Source of the DNA: a virus | DNA: 55,027 nucleotides | Direction: 5' to 3' (one strand) | IMG/VR virus record: IMGVR_UViG_3300001472_004174 | Coordinates: 1-55,027 of that record | In this document: piece after piece, positions 17,977 through 24,749 of the stretch | How the letters are laid out: each line of letters starts with the position of its first letter | Numbering within the stretch: position 1 is the first letter of the stretch | The notes under the pieces: model-generated | What the model was told of the DNA's origin: nothing | The model's input: only the letters and a program-made list of their open reading frames with translations | Database searches by the model: none | Translations under genes and position numbers: made by a program

Positions 17977-18432
17977 ATGGCAAACTTTAAACATCACATA
18001 AGATTAATGATGAAAGAAGAATGGAATAAACACGATATTAAAGGTGTTATTACTGTTCTTAAAAAGGCTATTGCCAATATATTTGAGCCAAAAGAAGATG
18101 GCACCGCAGTAGTATATCATATGATGGATGATTTTCATGTATATGATTTTCGTATGAATAGGGCAGTAACAGAAGCAGAAGCAGAAGTGGTGTTAAAGTT
18201 GTTACAAAACTGGACTGACAAAGACTTTACTATGGAAATTACTACTAGTGAACAGTTTGATATTCCAGAGGGTGAGACCGAAATAGATTTATCTTCAATA
18301 CGACATAATAGATGGGTATCTAGTCGTGTTGATGATGGTTGGAGATATGGTCTGCAATTTAATGAAACTGAGAAAACTGATCCCAGATTACGACCGTACC
18401 ACGAACTAACTGAAAAGTTGAAAAATCTATGA
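17977..18432 (+). CDS. RyR-domain protein
   Basis: A 151-residue soluble protein. The C-terminal 45 residues match the RyR (ryanodine receptor repeat) signature: HNRWVSSRVDDGWRYG, then TEKTDPRLRPYHELTE. In phages and bacteria this domain appears in short proteins of unknown function, thought to bind a small ligand or partner. The N-terminal 100 residues (with a YHMMDDFHVYDFRMNRAVTE segment) are not recognised. It sits 9 bases after the holin-like gene and just before the promoter of the Fe-S operon. Confidence 0.7.
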   Translation: MANFKHHIRLMMKEEWNKHDIKGVITVLKKAIANIFEPKEDGTAVVYHMMDDFHVYDFRMNRAVTEAEAEVVLKLLQNWTDKDFTMEITTSEQFDIPEGETEIDLSSIRHNRWVSSRVDDGWRYGLQFNETEKTDPRLRPYHELTEKLKNL

Positions 18433-18440
18433 TTTTCGAC

Positions 18441-18469
18441 TTGACTTTAGAGTGAAAATGATATATTAT
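18441..18469 (+). promoter_or_regulatory. Early sigma70-like promoter of the Fe-S/ACP operon
   Basis: TTGACT (18441-18446), 17-base spacer, TATTAT (18464-18469); TGATATATT also offers an extended -10. It lies 20 bases before the HscB-like ATG and reads into the whole 18490-22455 operon. Confidence 0.75.
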
Positions 18470-18489
18470 TAAAGAATAGGTATATAAAA

Positions 18490-19029
18490 ATGTCTGGAAT
18501 AAAAAGAATATATGGTCTTGAAGAAAAGAACTACTTTAAGTTCTTTGGTATTGATGAAAAGCAAGGGATAAGTGGGCGTAGTCTTACGACACACTATAAA
18601 AAAATTCTAACTATCCTTAAGAAGGACACTTCATTCACAGGTCAAGACAGATTAGCATTTGCAAATAGGGCTTTCGAAACCCTTGCAGATCCTATTGCCC
18701 GTGCAAGATATATACTTGGACTAAAAGGTCATGAGAATGATTTTAGAGACGGTGTTAGACCTGATGATATTCTTTTTATTAATCAACTAAAACATCAATT
18801 AGAAGAACAACTTACTGTAGAAGACATAACACAATACATTGATGAATTGAAGGACCAAACACAGTTCATTAAAGACCAAATAGAACAAAGTATTGATACA
18901 TATCAGAATTACAAAACTGCTAGTGGATTATTGAATAGATTTTATGAAATATCAGAAATTCACCAAGAAGCAAAACAAAAACAAGAAAAGATTCAAGAGG
19001 GGATAACCTATGTTGTATTTAACAGATAA
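18490..19029 (+). CDS. hscB: HscB-like Fe-S co-chaperone lacking the HPD motif
   Basis: A 179-residue protein of HscB length and architecture. N-terminal J-like domain: NYFKFFGIDEKQGIS, a helix, then ANRAFETLADPIARARYILGLKGHE, which matches HscB closely. The C-terminal three-helix region (about 90-170) begins FINQLKHQLEEQL, the position where HscB contacts IscU. The HPD tripeptide needed to activate HscA is replaced: the segment reads TILKKDTS, with only the Asp kept. It could therefore still bind IscU but probably not stimulate HscA. First gene of the operon, overlapping the next by 20 bases. Confidence 0.8.
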   Translation: MSGIKRIYGLEEKNYFKFFGIDEKQGISGRSLTTHYKKILTILKKDTSFTGQDRLAFANRAFETLADPIARARYILGLKGHENDFRDGVRPDDILFINQLKHQLEEQLTVEDITQYIDELKDQTQFIKDQIEQSIDTYQNYKTASGLLNRFYEISEIHQEAKQKQEKIQEGITYVVFNR

Positions 19030-19339
19030 CTCTACAGCAAGAATTAAACAATGGTTGTCTCAGAACCCAAAACAAAAAGTGAGATTAAGTATAGATGTTG
19101 CCGGTTGTACTGGCTTCATGTACGAAGTTAAACTTGATGACAAATTCAACATAGAAGATGACTTTGCAATTAAGTATAGTGACTTTGACATTCTCGTAGA
19201 GCATAAATATTTTCACACTATTGACGGAGCAACATTAGATTATATCACTGATCCTAAGAGTATGAGTTCGCATTTCGAACTTCAAAATAATCCAAATGAA
19301 AAAGCACGTTGCGGATGTGGAGAGAGTTTTACGGTATGA
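19010..19339 (+). CDS. iscA: A-type Fe-S carrier (IscA/HesB family), copy 1
   Basis: A 109-residue HesB-type protein with the three conserved cysteines: Cys33 in AGCTGFMYEV and Cys101/Cys103 in the ARCGCGESF C-terminal CGC motif. The family carries Fe-S clusters or iron from the scaffold to target apoproteins in the cytoplasm. A strong ribosome-binding site (gagggg) lies before its ATG inside the HscB-like gene, and its stop overlaps the nitroreductase start (ATGA). The central region (DFAIKYSDFDILVEHKYF) is divergent from typical IscA, so its exact subfamily is not clear. Confidence 0.9.
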   Translation: MLYLTDNSTARIKQWLSQNPKQKVRLSIDVAGCTGFMYEVKLDDKFNIEDDFAIKYSDFDILVEHKYFHTIDGATLDYITDPKSMSSHFELQNNPNEKARCGCGESFTV

Positions 19340-20058
19340 ATGAAAGAATGAAAAGTGAGAAACATGCGATAAATCAAGCACGTAGATGCCAAAGAAATTG
19401 GGACCTTTCTAAAGAAGTAGATGAGGATCACATAGACCATTGGATTTACCTAGCAACTACATCACCATCAAAACAAGATGAGAGTTTTTTTGATTTATAC
19501 GTTGTTACTGACAGAACAAAATTAGATTATCTCTACAAGGAACATTCGTGGGGCTTCACAATGTTACCTGGTATGAAAGATTGGGTCGGAAGAAACCCAC
19601 AAATGGGAGCAAACTGTTTGTTTGTTTTCAATAGAAAGATGAACGAAGAAGAAATTCGTAATAACGAAAAAGATGGAAGCGTAAGAGATCCAAATGCGGC
19701 AAGTAGATGGGATAATGCGTTTACATCAATTGGTATAGCAAGTGGCATTGTAGCCTTTAGTGCAAATATGATGGGCTATGTTACTGGCTATGGAAAGAAT
19801 TTTGGTTACATTGAAGAACCAAAGCACAGTCAGGATGTTTGGGGTGAAGTTCTCGGCATTAAGAAAGAAGATAACAACTTGACATATAGTTTGGGAATTG
19901 GTTACCCAGATGAAAGCCTTCAATGGTATCAAAGTAAAGATAACAACGAATACCTAACAGGAGGTCCTGTTAATTATTCAATAGAGTCTACTGACACTGA
20001 TTTAAAGTATTCAACATATTCTAAATTAGCCAGAGATATAAAGGTGTGGCGAGTATGA
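19336..20058 (+). CDS. Nitroreductase-family flavoprotein
   Basis: A 240-residue protein; start placed at the ATG overlapping the IscA stop. [16 protein letters not shown] near the N-terminus matches the nitroreductase RRSxRxF-type FMN-binding motif, [17 protein letters not shown] the following segment, and [19 protein letters not shown] the dimer helix. The family binds FMN and reduces substrates with NAD(P)H. It lies between two A-type carriers, overlapping both by 4 bases, so its product may supply electrons to Fe-S assembly or handle a flavin-dependent step. That link is inference from position only. Confidence 0.75.
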   Translation: MNERMKSEKHAINQARRCQRNWDLSKEVDEDHIDHWIYLATTSPSKQDESFFDLYVVTDRTKLDYLYKEHSWGFTMLPGMKDWVGRNPQMGANCLFVFNRKMNEEEIRNNEKDGSVRDPNAASRWDNAFTSIGIASGIVAFSANMMGYVTGYGKNFGYIEEPKHSQDVWGEVLGIKKEDNNLTYSLGIGYPDESLQWYQSKDNNEYLTGGPVNYSIESTDTDLKYSTYSKLARDIKVWRV

Positions 20059-20378
20059 TTTTTACAGAAAAAGCGGCTACGAGAGTAGAAGAAATTATCA
20101 TGGAACAAGGCGAAACCAACGATACAGCATTAAGAGTGTTTGTTGAAGGTGGCGGGTGCCATGGTTTTAGTTACGGTTTTGGTTTTGAAAAAGACCTTAA
20201 GGATGATGATAGTGTCTATGAAACTAATGGCGTAAAGTTAGTAGTAGATAGTATGTCAATTATGTATCTAGCAGATGCAAAAGTAGATTATATCTCTAGC
20301 CTACAAGGCGACAGATTTGTAATCGATAATCCGGAAGCACAAACTACATGTGGATGTGGTAGTAGTTTCTCAGTGTAA
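20055..20378 (+). CDS. A-type Fe-S carrier (ErpA/IscA family), copy 2
   Basis: A 107-residue protein; start at the ATG overlapping the nitroreductase stop (ATGA), ahead of which GTG and other codons are less likely. Conserved cysteines are Cys35 in [12 protein letters not shown] and Cys99/Cys101 in TTCGCGSSF. The GGGCxGF form and the length fit ErpA/IscA better than copy 1 does. It should carry Fe-S clusters to client enzymes. Having two different carriers in one phage operon suggests separate clients or a hetero-complex. An ACP gene follows after 26 bases. Confidence 0.92.
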   Translation: MIFTEKAATRVEEIIMEQGETNDTALRVFVEGGGCHGFSYGFGFEKDLKDDDSVYETNGVKLVVDSMSIMYLADAKVDYISSLQGDRFVIDNPEAQTTCGCGSSFSV

Positions 20379-20404
20379 TCAACCAGAGGACGAAAGAGAA
20401 GATA

Positions 20405-20644
20405 ATGGAAATAAAAGATAAAGTGTATGAAATAACTGCACGAAAAATGAAACGACAGGTCTCTGACTTGAATGATGATACCAATCTAAAGAAAGATTTG
20501 GGTGCTGATAGTATCGATACAGTTGAAATTGTATTTGAAGTAGAAGAATTTTATAAAATTGCTATTCCAGATGAATATGCAGAAAAGATACATACTATCG
20601 GTGATGCAGTCAAGTGCGTAGAGGACATGTTTAATAATCAATAG
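20405..20644 (+). CDS. acpP: Acyl carrier protein
   Basis: A 79-residue acidic four-helix protein with the phosphopantetheine attachment motif GADSIDTVE (Ser36) and the length of bacterial AcpP. It would need host holo-ACP synthase for the 4'-phosphopantetheine arm. Bacterial and mitochondrial ACPs bind the cysteine desulfurase complex (IscS/NFS1-ISD11), so placement among Fe-S genes is meaningful; alternatively it may carry the acyl group activated by the adenylate-forming enzyme at 29975-30673. The sequence does not decide. It is spaced 12 bases from the MotA/ExbB-like gene. Confidence 0.93.
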   Translation: MEIKDKVYEITARKMKRQVSDLNDDTNLKKDLGADSIDTVEIVFEVEEFYKIAIPDEYAEKIHTIGDAVKCVEDMFNNQ

Positions 20645-20656
20645 GAAAAATAGATT

Positions 20657-21109
20657 ATGTCGAAAACTCTAAGGTGGTGGTTGTTCTTTTGTATATCACT
20701 AACAGTCATGGGAATAGGTTATTATTTCGGACTGTTTAATGAATTATATGAAAAGGATGTAACTAAGATTAGCTTTGGTATTATACTCTTGTATATATTT
20801 ACAAGTTTATATATCGGTAAGTTAACGATGGATTATAAGGAAGGTGAAGATATCGAGGCAGGTTTGGGCGTCGGTTGGTTCATATCAGAAAGTATGTTGG
20901 CGTTAGGTATGATAGGTACTGTAGCAGGATTTATTCTGATGTTAGGTTCTAGTTTTGAAGGATTGGATGTAGAAGATACAGCAAGTCTTAAATCAACACT
21001 TACTGCAATGGCATTAGGTATGAGTACTGCGTTATACACGACACTTACCGGTCTTATATTCAGTCAGTTTACTAAGATACAGTTAGTCAACCTTGAGAGT
21101 CGTGACTAA
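20657..21109 (+). CDS. MotA/TolQ/ExbB-like proton-channel subunit
   Basis: A 150-residue membrane protein with hydrophobic segments at about 5-27 and 38-56, then 77-98 (GMIGTVAGFILMLG) and 115-139 (ALGMSTALYTTLTGLIFS). The last two, with the intervening SLKSTLTAMALGMSTALYTT, match the core of MotA/TolQ/ExbB channel proteins, which form a pentamer around a TolR/ExbD/MotB dimer and use the proton gradient. The large cytoplasmic loop is short. Its last base is the first base of the next gene, which encodes the matching partner type, so the pair is probably one complex. Confidence 0.75.
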   Translation: MSKTLRWWLFFCISLTVMGIGYYFGLFNELYEKDVTKISFGIILLYIFTSLYIGKLTMDYKEGEDIEAGLGVGWFISESMLALGMIGTVAGFILMLGSSFEGLDVEDTASLKSTLTAMALGMSTALYTTLTGLIFSQFTKIQLVNLESRD

Positions 21110-21744
21110 TGAACAGAGGCAAGTACAAAAGCACAGTAGGATTTACAGACTTATTATTCAACTTATTAGTAGGGTTTGTATTTCTATTCATCATTGCTTT
21201 TATTTTAATCAATCCAATAACAAAGAAAGCAGATGTACCTAAAAAAGCAGAGTACATGATTGTTATGGAATGGCCTACAGAAGTATCAGATGATATTGAC
21301 TTATGGGTCAAAGATCCTGAAGGTAATACAGTTTCTTTTGTAAAGAAAGAAAACGGTTATATGAATCTTGAAAAAGATGATTTGGGGCACTCCAATGATA
21401 TGACTGTAGATGAGTATGGTAATAAAAAGATTATCTATATCAATAGAGAGGTAATAACATTACGTGGTACTTTAAAAGGACAATACCAAGTAGCGGCTCA
21501 TGTATACGCAATGCGACCATGGCAAGCAAAAAAGAATATTGATGTAAAGGATTTGATAATTAAGGTAAAAATTATTAAAATAAATCCTTATAGAGAAATG
21601 TACATAGGTGATACAAATTATTCATTAAAAGGACAAGAACTATCATTAGTTAACTTTTGGCTAGACAAAGATGGGAATTTTGTTAAATACAATACGTTAG
21701 ATAATAATATTATAACGAGAAAAGCAAGAAACGGCGGGCTTTAA
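21109..21744 (+). CDS. MotB/ExbD-like partner with periplasmic domain
   Basis: A 211-residue protein with a single N-terminal transmembrane helix carrying an Asp at its start (VGFTDLLFNLLVGFVFLFI; Asp14), the place of the proton-carrying Asp of ExbD/TolR/MotB. The rest is periplasmic and contains MEWPTEVSDDIDLWVKDPEG, a DUF2135/YfaP-like beta-sandwich motif, rather than a peptidoglycan-binding OmpA domain or the ExbD fold. So the motor-like base drives an unfamiliar external domain. It overlaps the ExbB-like gene by one base, and a third membrane gene follows. Confidence 0.72.
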   Translation: MNRGKYKSTVGFTDLLFNLLVGFVFLFIIAFILINPITKKADVPKKAEYMIVMEWPTEVSDDIDLWVKDPEGNTVSFVKKENGYMNLEKDDLGHSNDMTVDEYGNKKIIYINREVITLRGTLKGQYQVAAHVYAMRPWQAKKNIDVKDLIIKVKIIKINPYREMYIGDTNYSLKGQELSLVNFWLDKDGNFVKYNTLDNNIITRKARNGGL

Positions 21745-21768
21745 TCCGCACATATATGGAGACGTTAA

Positions 21769-22455
21769 ATGTTGTATTCAGTAGAGTTAGCGCCATTATT
21801 CATTTCACTGTTCTTTTTAGCATGTGTTGTACTTTGGTTCGCAATAAAAAATCATAGAAACGCATTACTATTAGGTTTAGTTATACCTTTAACACTGGCG
21901 ACTGTAGTTATTAGTTATATGTCAGTAGACAGGATATTAGGTTATCCTATCAATGCAACAATTAAAGCAGATTCAGTTTATATATCTCATATAGAGTCAC
22001 TTGATGGCGAGAGTATATATGTATGGGTAGTAGAACCAGGAAGTGCTAAACCTCGTGCAGTAAGTATAGCAAATACAAAAAACAATAAAAAACAAATGCA
22101 AGATGCAAAAGATAAATCTAAAGAAGGTATTAAGCAACAAATGTCACCAGTATCTAAAATTCTAAATAAAGAAGAAATGAAAGGTAGAGGTATGACAGCA
22201 GGTGGAGAGTATGCTACATATGATTTTAGAATAGGTGGCGGAAGTCTAAAAGATATTAATCCTAGATTAGGTTTACCTTCAGAACAAGATCCTGATGAAG
22301 AACAATCTCCTCAAGCTAACCCACCTAGTATAAGCCATATGGACCTAGAGAATGCCGAAGATGTTGTAATGACTCAAACAGTTGTTCCTTATGAAGAATT
22401 GCCTGATATGGAAGATGCGTCAAATCATACAGTGGATGAGAATACTGACTTTTAG
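21769..22455 (+). CDS. Two-helix membrane protein linked to the ExbB/ExbD-like pair
   Basis: A 228-residue protein with hydrophobic segments at about 8-26 (PLFISLFFLACVVLWFA) and 33-51 (LLLGLVIPLTLATVVIS), followed by a long hydrophilic region that starts with a beta-rich part (VYISHIESLDGESIYVWVV) and ends in an acidic, Pro-rich tail with little predicted order. No known motif. It is the last gene of the operon, 24 bases after the ExbD-like gene, and probably a third component of that complex. Confidence 0.65.
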   Translation: MLYSVELAPLFISLFFLACVVLWFAIKNHRNALLLGLVIPLTLATVVISYMSVDRILGYPINATIKADSVYISHIESLDGESIYVWVVEPGSAKPRAVSIANTKNNKKQMQDAKDKSKEGIKQQMSPVSKILNKEEMKGRGMTAGGEYATYDFRIGGGSLKDINPRLGLPSEQDPDEEQSPQANPPSISHMDLENAEDVVMTQTVVPYEELPDMEDASNHTVDENTDF

Positions 22456-22457
22456 CA

Positions 22458-22486
22458 TTGACACTATAACGAATCTGTGTTATTAT
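22458..22486 (+). promoter_or_regulatory. Early promoter with CGAATC element
   Basis: TTGACA (22458-22463), CTATAA, CGAATC (22470-22475), then TGTGT and TATTAT (22481-22486); spacer 17, with an extended -10 TG. Same layout as the promoters at 34355 and 35160. Confidence 0.8.
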
Positions 22487-22519
22487 TATTAATCAATGAG
22501 AAAACAAGGACGTATAGGC

Positions 22520-22675
22520 ATGTATCAGACAAACTTAAAGGTACTCTCAGTAAAAGAGTTACTAAAAGAATTCTACAGAATACGACATAAAGGTTCACCT
22601 TCACATGAAGATTTAATGAAGTGGATGGAAGTTTATTCTGAACTATCTTATCGAAAAATTCAAATAGATGAATAA
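22520..22675 (+). CDS. Small basic protein of unknown function
   Basis: A 51-residue protein, MYQTNLKVLSVKELLKEFY to KIQIDE, mostly helical and charged. The in-frame ATG at 22496 is only 9 bases from the -10 of the promoter at 22458, so the ATG at 22520, preceded by aagga, is the better start. Predicted early because of that promoter. Small host-directed early proteins of phages often look like this; no function can be inferred. Confidence 0.6.
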   Translation: MYQTNLKVLSVKELLKEFYRIRHKGSPSHEDLMKWMEVYSELSYRKIQIDE

Positions 22676-22678
22676 ATA
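22671..22678 (+). promoter_or_regulatory. Possible late promoter box just before the 22684 gene
   Basis: AATAAATA ends five bases before the ATG at 22684, so a transcript starting at the usual distance would begin at or next to the ATG. There is no ribosome-binding site. The box overlaps the stop of the previous gene and could be chance. Confidence 0.3.
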
Positions 22679-22683
22679 TAGAT

Positions 22684-22872
22684 ATGTTATACGTCATACT
22701 ATTCTTTTGTGTAATTTTATTGGGTATGGTTATTGGTGTAGTTTGGGTTCATGAACAATCATACAAAGTACCTCACATACCACCTGATCCAATGGAACAA
22801 AGAGTAGCAGACATTAAAGAAAGAATCTTCATACAACAAAAGAAGATTAATTCATCAAAAAGCGTTTCTTGA
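22684..22872 (+). CDS. Small single-pass membrane protein
   Basis: A 62-residue protein with one N-terminal hydrophobic helix (about 2-22, LYVILFFCVILLGMVIGVVW) and a charged tail with a KVPHIPPDPMEQRV segment. No lipobox, no clear signal cleavage site. No obvious Shine-Dalgarno before the ATG; a TATAAATA-like box ends 5 bases upstream, raising the possibility of a leaderless late message. Function unknown. Confidence 0.55.
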   Translation: MLYVILFFCVILLGMVIGVVWVHEQSYKVPHIPPDPMEQRVADIKERIFIQQKKINSSKSVS

Positions 22873-22955
22873 AATCTACGTTCAGTAATGAACATATAAG
22901 ACAAGAGCGGGTTGTTACGAAATAAACACGCAAGGGATCATGGTTAATCCCTTAA

Positions 22956-22963
22956 GATAAATA
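22956..22963 (+). promoter_or_regulatory. Possible late promoter box upstream of tRNA-Thr
   Basis: GATAAATA, 22 bases before the tRNA-Thr gene. It follows a short inverted repeat (AAGGGAT with ATCCCTT) at about 22933-22954. It could drive late transcription of the tRNA and the downstream genes. Confidence 0.45.
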
Positions 22964-22985
22964 TAGACGTAGTTAACAAAAGTCT

Positions 22986-23061
<76 letters not shown>

Positions 23062-23078
23062 TACAGAAAGGTAATAAA

Positions 23079-23294
23079 ATGAAGCCAGGCGAAGCAATTA
23101 TGATAGCCGCAAGGAAACAAGCGGAGGGAGAAATAGCAATCCACCTAGCAAATATTCAGGTCTATCAAACAATGCCTGCAGGTATCGGAGAACACTCAGA
23201 TGTTACCGAAGCAGTTATTGAAGAACTTAATAAGCTGGCGGCCGCACACGACCGTCTTGAAATGCTCAAAGAGTATTTCGAAAAAGCTGAATAA
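23079..23294 (+). CDS. Small conserved-type phage protein
   Basis: A 71-residue soluble helical protein beginning MKPGEAIMIAARKQAEGE, with PAGIGEHSDVTEAVIEEL in the middle and an AHDRLEMLKEYFE end. I recall similar small proteins in T4-like marine phages, all of unknown function; this is memory, not a search. Start chosen at 23079 (preceded by aaaggtaat), since the longer frame would run through the tRNA. It lies between two tRNA genes. Confidence 0.7.
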   Translation: MKPGEAIMIAARKQAEGEIAIHLANIQVYQTMPAGIGEHSDVTEAVIEELNKLAAAHDRLEMLKEYFEKAE

Positions 23295-23303
23295 TAAAAT
23301 TTA

Positions 23304-23388
23304 GCCCATGTGGTGAAATTGGTAGACACGCAGGTTTTAGGTACCTGTGCTTCACGGCGTGGGGGTTCAAGTCCCTCCATGGGCACCA
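23304..23388 (+). tRNA. tRNA-Leu (anticodon TAG)
   Basis: Acceptor GCCCATG pairs with CATGGGC; the anticodon stem CAGGT/ACCTG encloses TTTAGGT with anticodon TAG (reads CUA). It has the long variable arm of a class II tRNA (near tgcttcacggcgt), a T-arm GGGGTTCAAGTCCC, discriminator A and encoded CCA. Confidence 0.96.
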
Positions 23389-23419
23389 TCTATTTAAACT
23401 TAATACAAGGAATAACAGA

Positions 23420-23851
23420 ATGAAATTAACGTATATCGTTACACTCGCTAGTAGCCTCTTAATTGGATCGTTTGCTTATGCAGAAGACATGACTATTGAA
23501 ATGTTAAACAAACGTGACGATGGAGCAAAGATGGTTTATAGCGAAGACATTGCACGTATTGACGTGGGCGATACAATTACTTGGGTACCAACATCTAAAG
23601 GACATAATGTACATTTTATTGCAGGTCCAGATGGTTGGGATAAACCAAAGAAGTCAAAGAACAACAAAGAGGTTGCTCTAACATTCGACACGCCAGGCAT
23701 TTATTTGTATCAATGCACACCACATGCAAGTATGGGTATGATTGCACTTATAGTTGTAGGTGATGATACCTCTAACCTAGATGCATTAAAGAAAGCAAAA
23801 GTACGTGGTAAATCGAAAAAGAAACTTAAAGGTCTAATGCAGGATCTTTAA
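23420..23851 (+). CDS. Pseudoazurin-type blue copper protein
   Basis: A 143-residue secreted protein. A signal peptide (MKLTYIVTLASSLLIGSFAYA) is followed by a cupredoxin fold with all four type 1 copper ligands in the right spacing: His62 in KGHNVHF, then Cys99, His102 and Met107 in YQCTPHASMGMI (C+3, C+8, as in pseudoazurin). The C-terminal Lys-rich tail (about 124-143) is also like pseudoazurin or amicyanin. The family is a periplasmic electron carrier, for example to nitrite reductase or from methylamine dehydrogenase. Stop and next start overlap by one base. A blue copper protein of this type in a phage is unusual. Confidence 0.9.
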   Translation: MKLTYIVTLASSLLIGSFAYAEDMTIEMLNKRDDGAKMVYSEDIARIDVGDTITWVPTSKGHNVHFIAGPDGWDKPKKSKNNKEVALTFDTPGIYLYQCTPHASMGMIALIVVGDDTSNLDALKKAKVRGKSKKKLKGLMQDL

Positions 23852-24270
23852 TGAACTATTTTAAAAACATAAGCGAAAAACTACCGGACTTCTGTTTATC
23901 ACATTGGTTGTACAGAATTCCTTTGGCCATTGTTTTTATTCAACAAGGACTAAGTAAGTTTCCAGTATCCGTAGAAGATGCTGAAAGTTTTGGTCTGCCA
24001 TATTTGGTTTGGTGGGTTGTCTCTTATGGTGAACTAGGCGCAGGTTTAGGACTCATTGTAGGAGGCATATTCCACACACAAAAAATGCCACATTGGATAG
24101 GTGACATTTTTACACGTTTCTCTGGAATTACAATCTGTTGTATAATGACAGGTGTTATCTGGGTAGGCGAACCAGAAAGTCTATTAGACGTAATCTTATA
24201 TGACAATCTACACGTATTTTTATGGGTAGGTGGTTTGTTTTTTGCATTACGAGGTAATAGGGCTAAATAA
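23851..24270 (+). CDS. DoxX-like membrane protein
   Basis: A 139-residue four-helix membrane protein. LYRIPLAIVFIQQGLSKF in the first helix matches the DoxX/DoxD entry motif, followed by a VSYGELGAGLGLIVGG helix, ITICCIMTGVIWVGE and a last helix VFLWVGGLFFALRG. DoxX proteins are small inner-membrane proteins linked to thiol oxidation, quinone or terminal oxidase chemistry. It overlaps the pseudoazurin gene by one base, so the pair may form a redox module between the membrane and the periplasm. The functional link is inference. Confidence 0.7.
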   Translation: MNYFKNISEKLPDFCLSHWLYRIPLAIVFIQQGLSKFPVSVEDAESFGLPYLVWWVVSYGELGAGLGLIVGGIFHTQKMPHWIGDIFTRFSGITICCIMTGVIWVGEPESLLDVILYDNLHVFLWVGGLFFALRGNRAK

Positions 24271-24276
24271 GGATGT

Positions 24277-24567
24277 ATGGCAAGAGTTGGAAGAAAACGG
24301 GTCCTGCAATGGATCAAAGAAGATTACGCTACTAACCCTGTAAGATTTACTACAGAGGTTTGTGGGATGACCTTAAACTTAATGGCCGCAATAATACTAA
24401 TGTGGTATAGCCCAAATCCTCCAATGTTTTGGGCTTACATTTTTTTCATACTAGCTAGTGGATTATTAATGGTGGCGGCTTTCAGCCGTAAATCATTTGG
24501 ATTTACTTTTATGTATATCGTTTATTTGATGATAGATGGTATAGGTTTTTTGAAAACTTTACTTTAA
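24277..24567 (+). CDS. Small membrane protein of unknown function
   Basis: A 96-residue protein with a basic N-terminus (MARVGRKRVLQW), then hydrophobic segments at about 27-45, 50-66 and 74-92. Positive-inside reasoning puts the N-terminus in the cytoplasm. It follows the DoxX-like gene by 6 bases and its stop abuts the convergent minus-strand operon. I recall similar small proteins in marine phages but cannot assign a role; an accessory to the redox pair is possible. Confidence 0.6.
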   Translation: MARVGRKRVLQWIKEDYATNPVRFTTEVCGMTLNLMAAIILMWYSPNPPMFWAYIFFILASGLLMVAAFSRKSFGFTFMYIVYLMIDGIGFLKTLL

Positions 24568-24738
24568 TTACTTTTTCTTTGCGACTGAACCTTTATTTGG
24601 TCCTTTTTTTATTACGTAATCTTGTGTACCATTATTTCCAATATTTACTTCTTTTCGTAGGAAACGAGAAAGAAGTTTCTGTTTCGCTTCACGTAACATC
24701 TTAGTTGTATACCCGGTTAGCGATTTAGTGTCTCTCAT
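24568..24738 (-). CDS. Small Lys-rich protein, last gene of the minus-strand operon
   Basis: A 56-residue basic protein: MRDTKSLTGYTTKMLREAK at the start and a Lys-rich end (KKGPNKGSVAKKK). A good ribosome-binding site (aagga) precedes the ATG at 24738 on the minus strand. It ends flush with the stop of the convergent plus-strand gene. It could bind nucleic acid by charge alone; no motif identifies it. Confidence 0.6.
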   Translation of the reverse strand: MRDTKSLTGYTTKMLREAKQKLLSRFLRKEVNIGNNGTQDYVIKKGPNKGSVAKKK

Positions 24739-24749
24739 ATAATCCTTAG

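Noticed and set aside
22933-22954. AAGGGAT/ATCCCTT inverted repeat as a terminator
   Set aside because: Seven base pairs with an eight-base loop and no T-tract on either strand; too weak.
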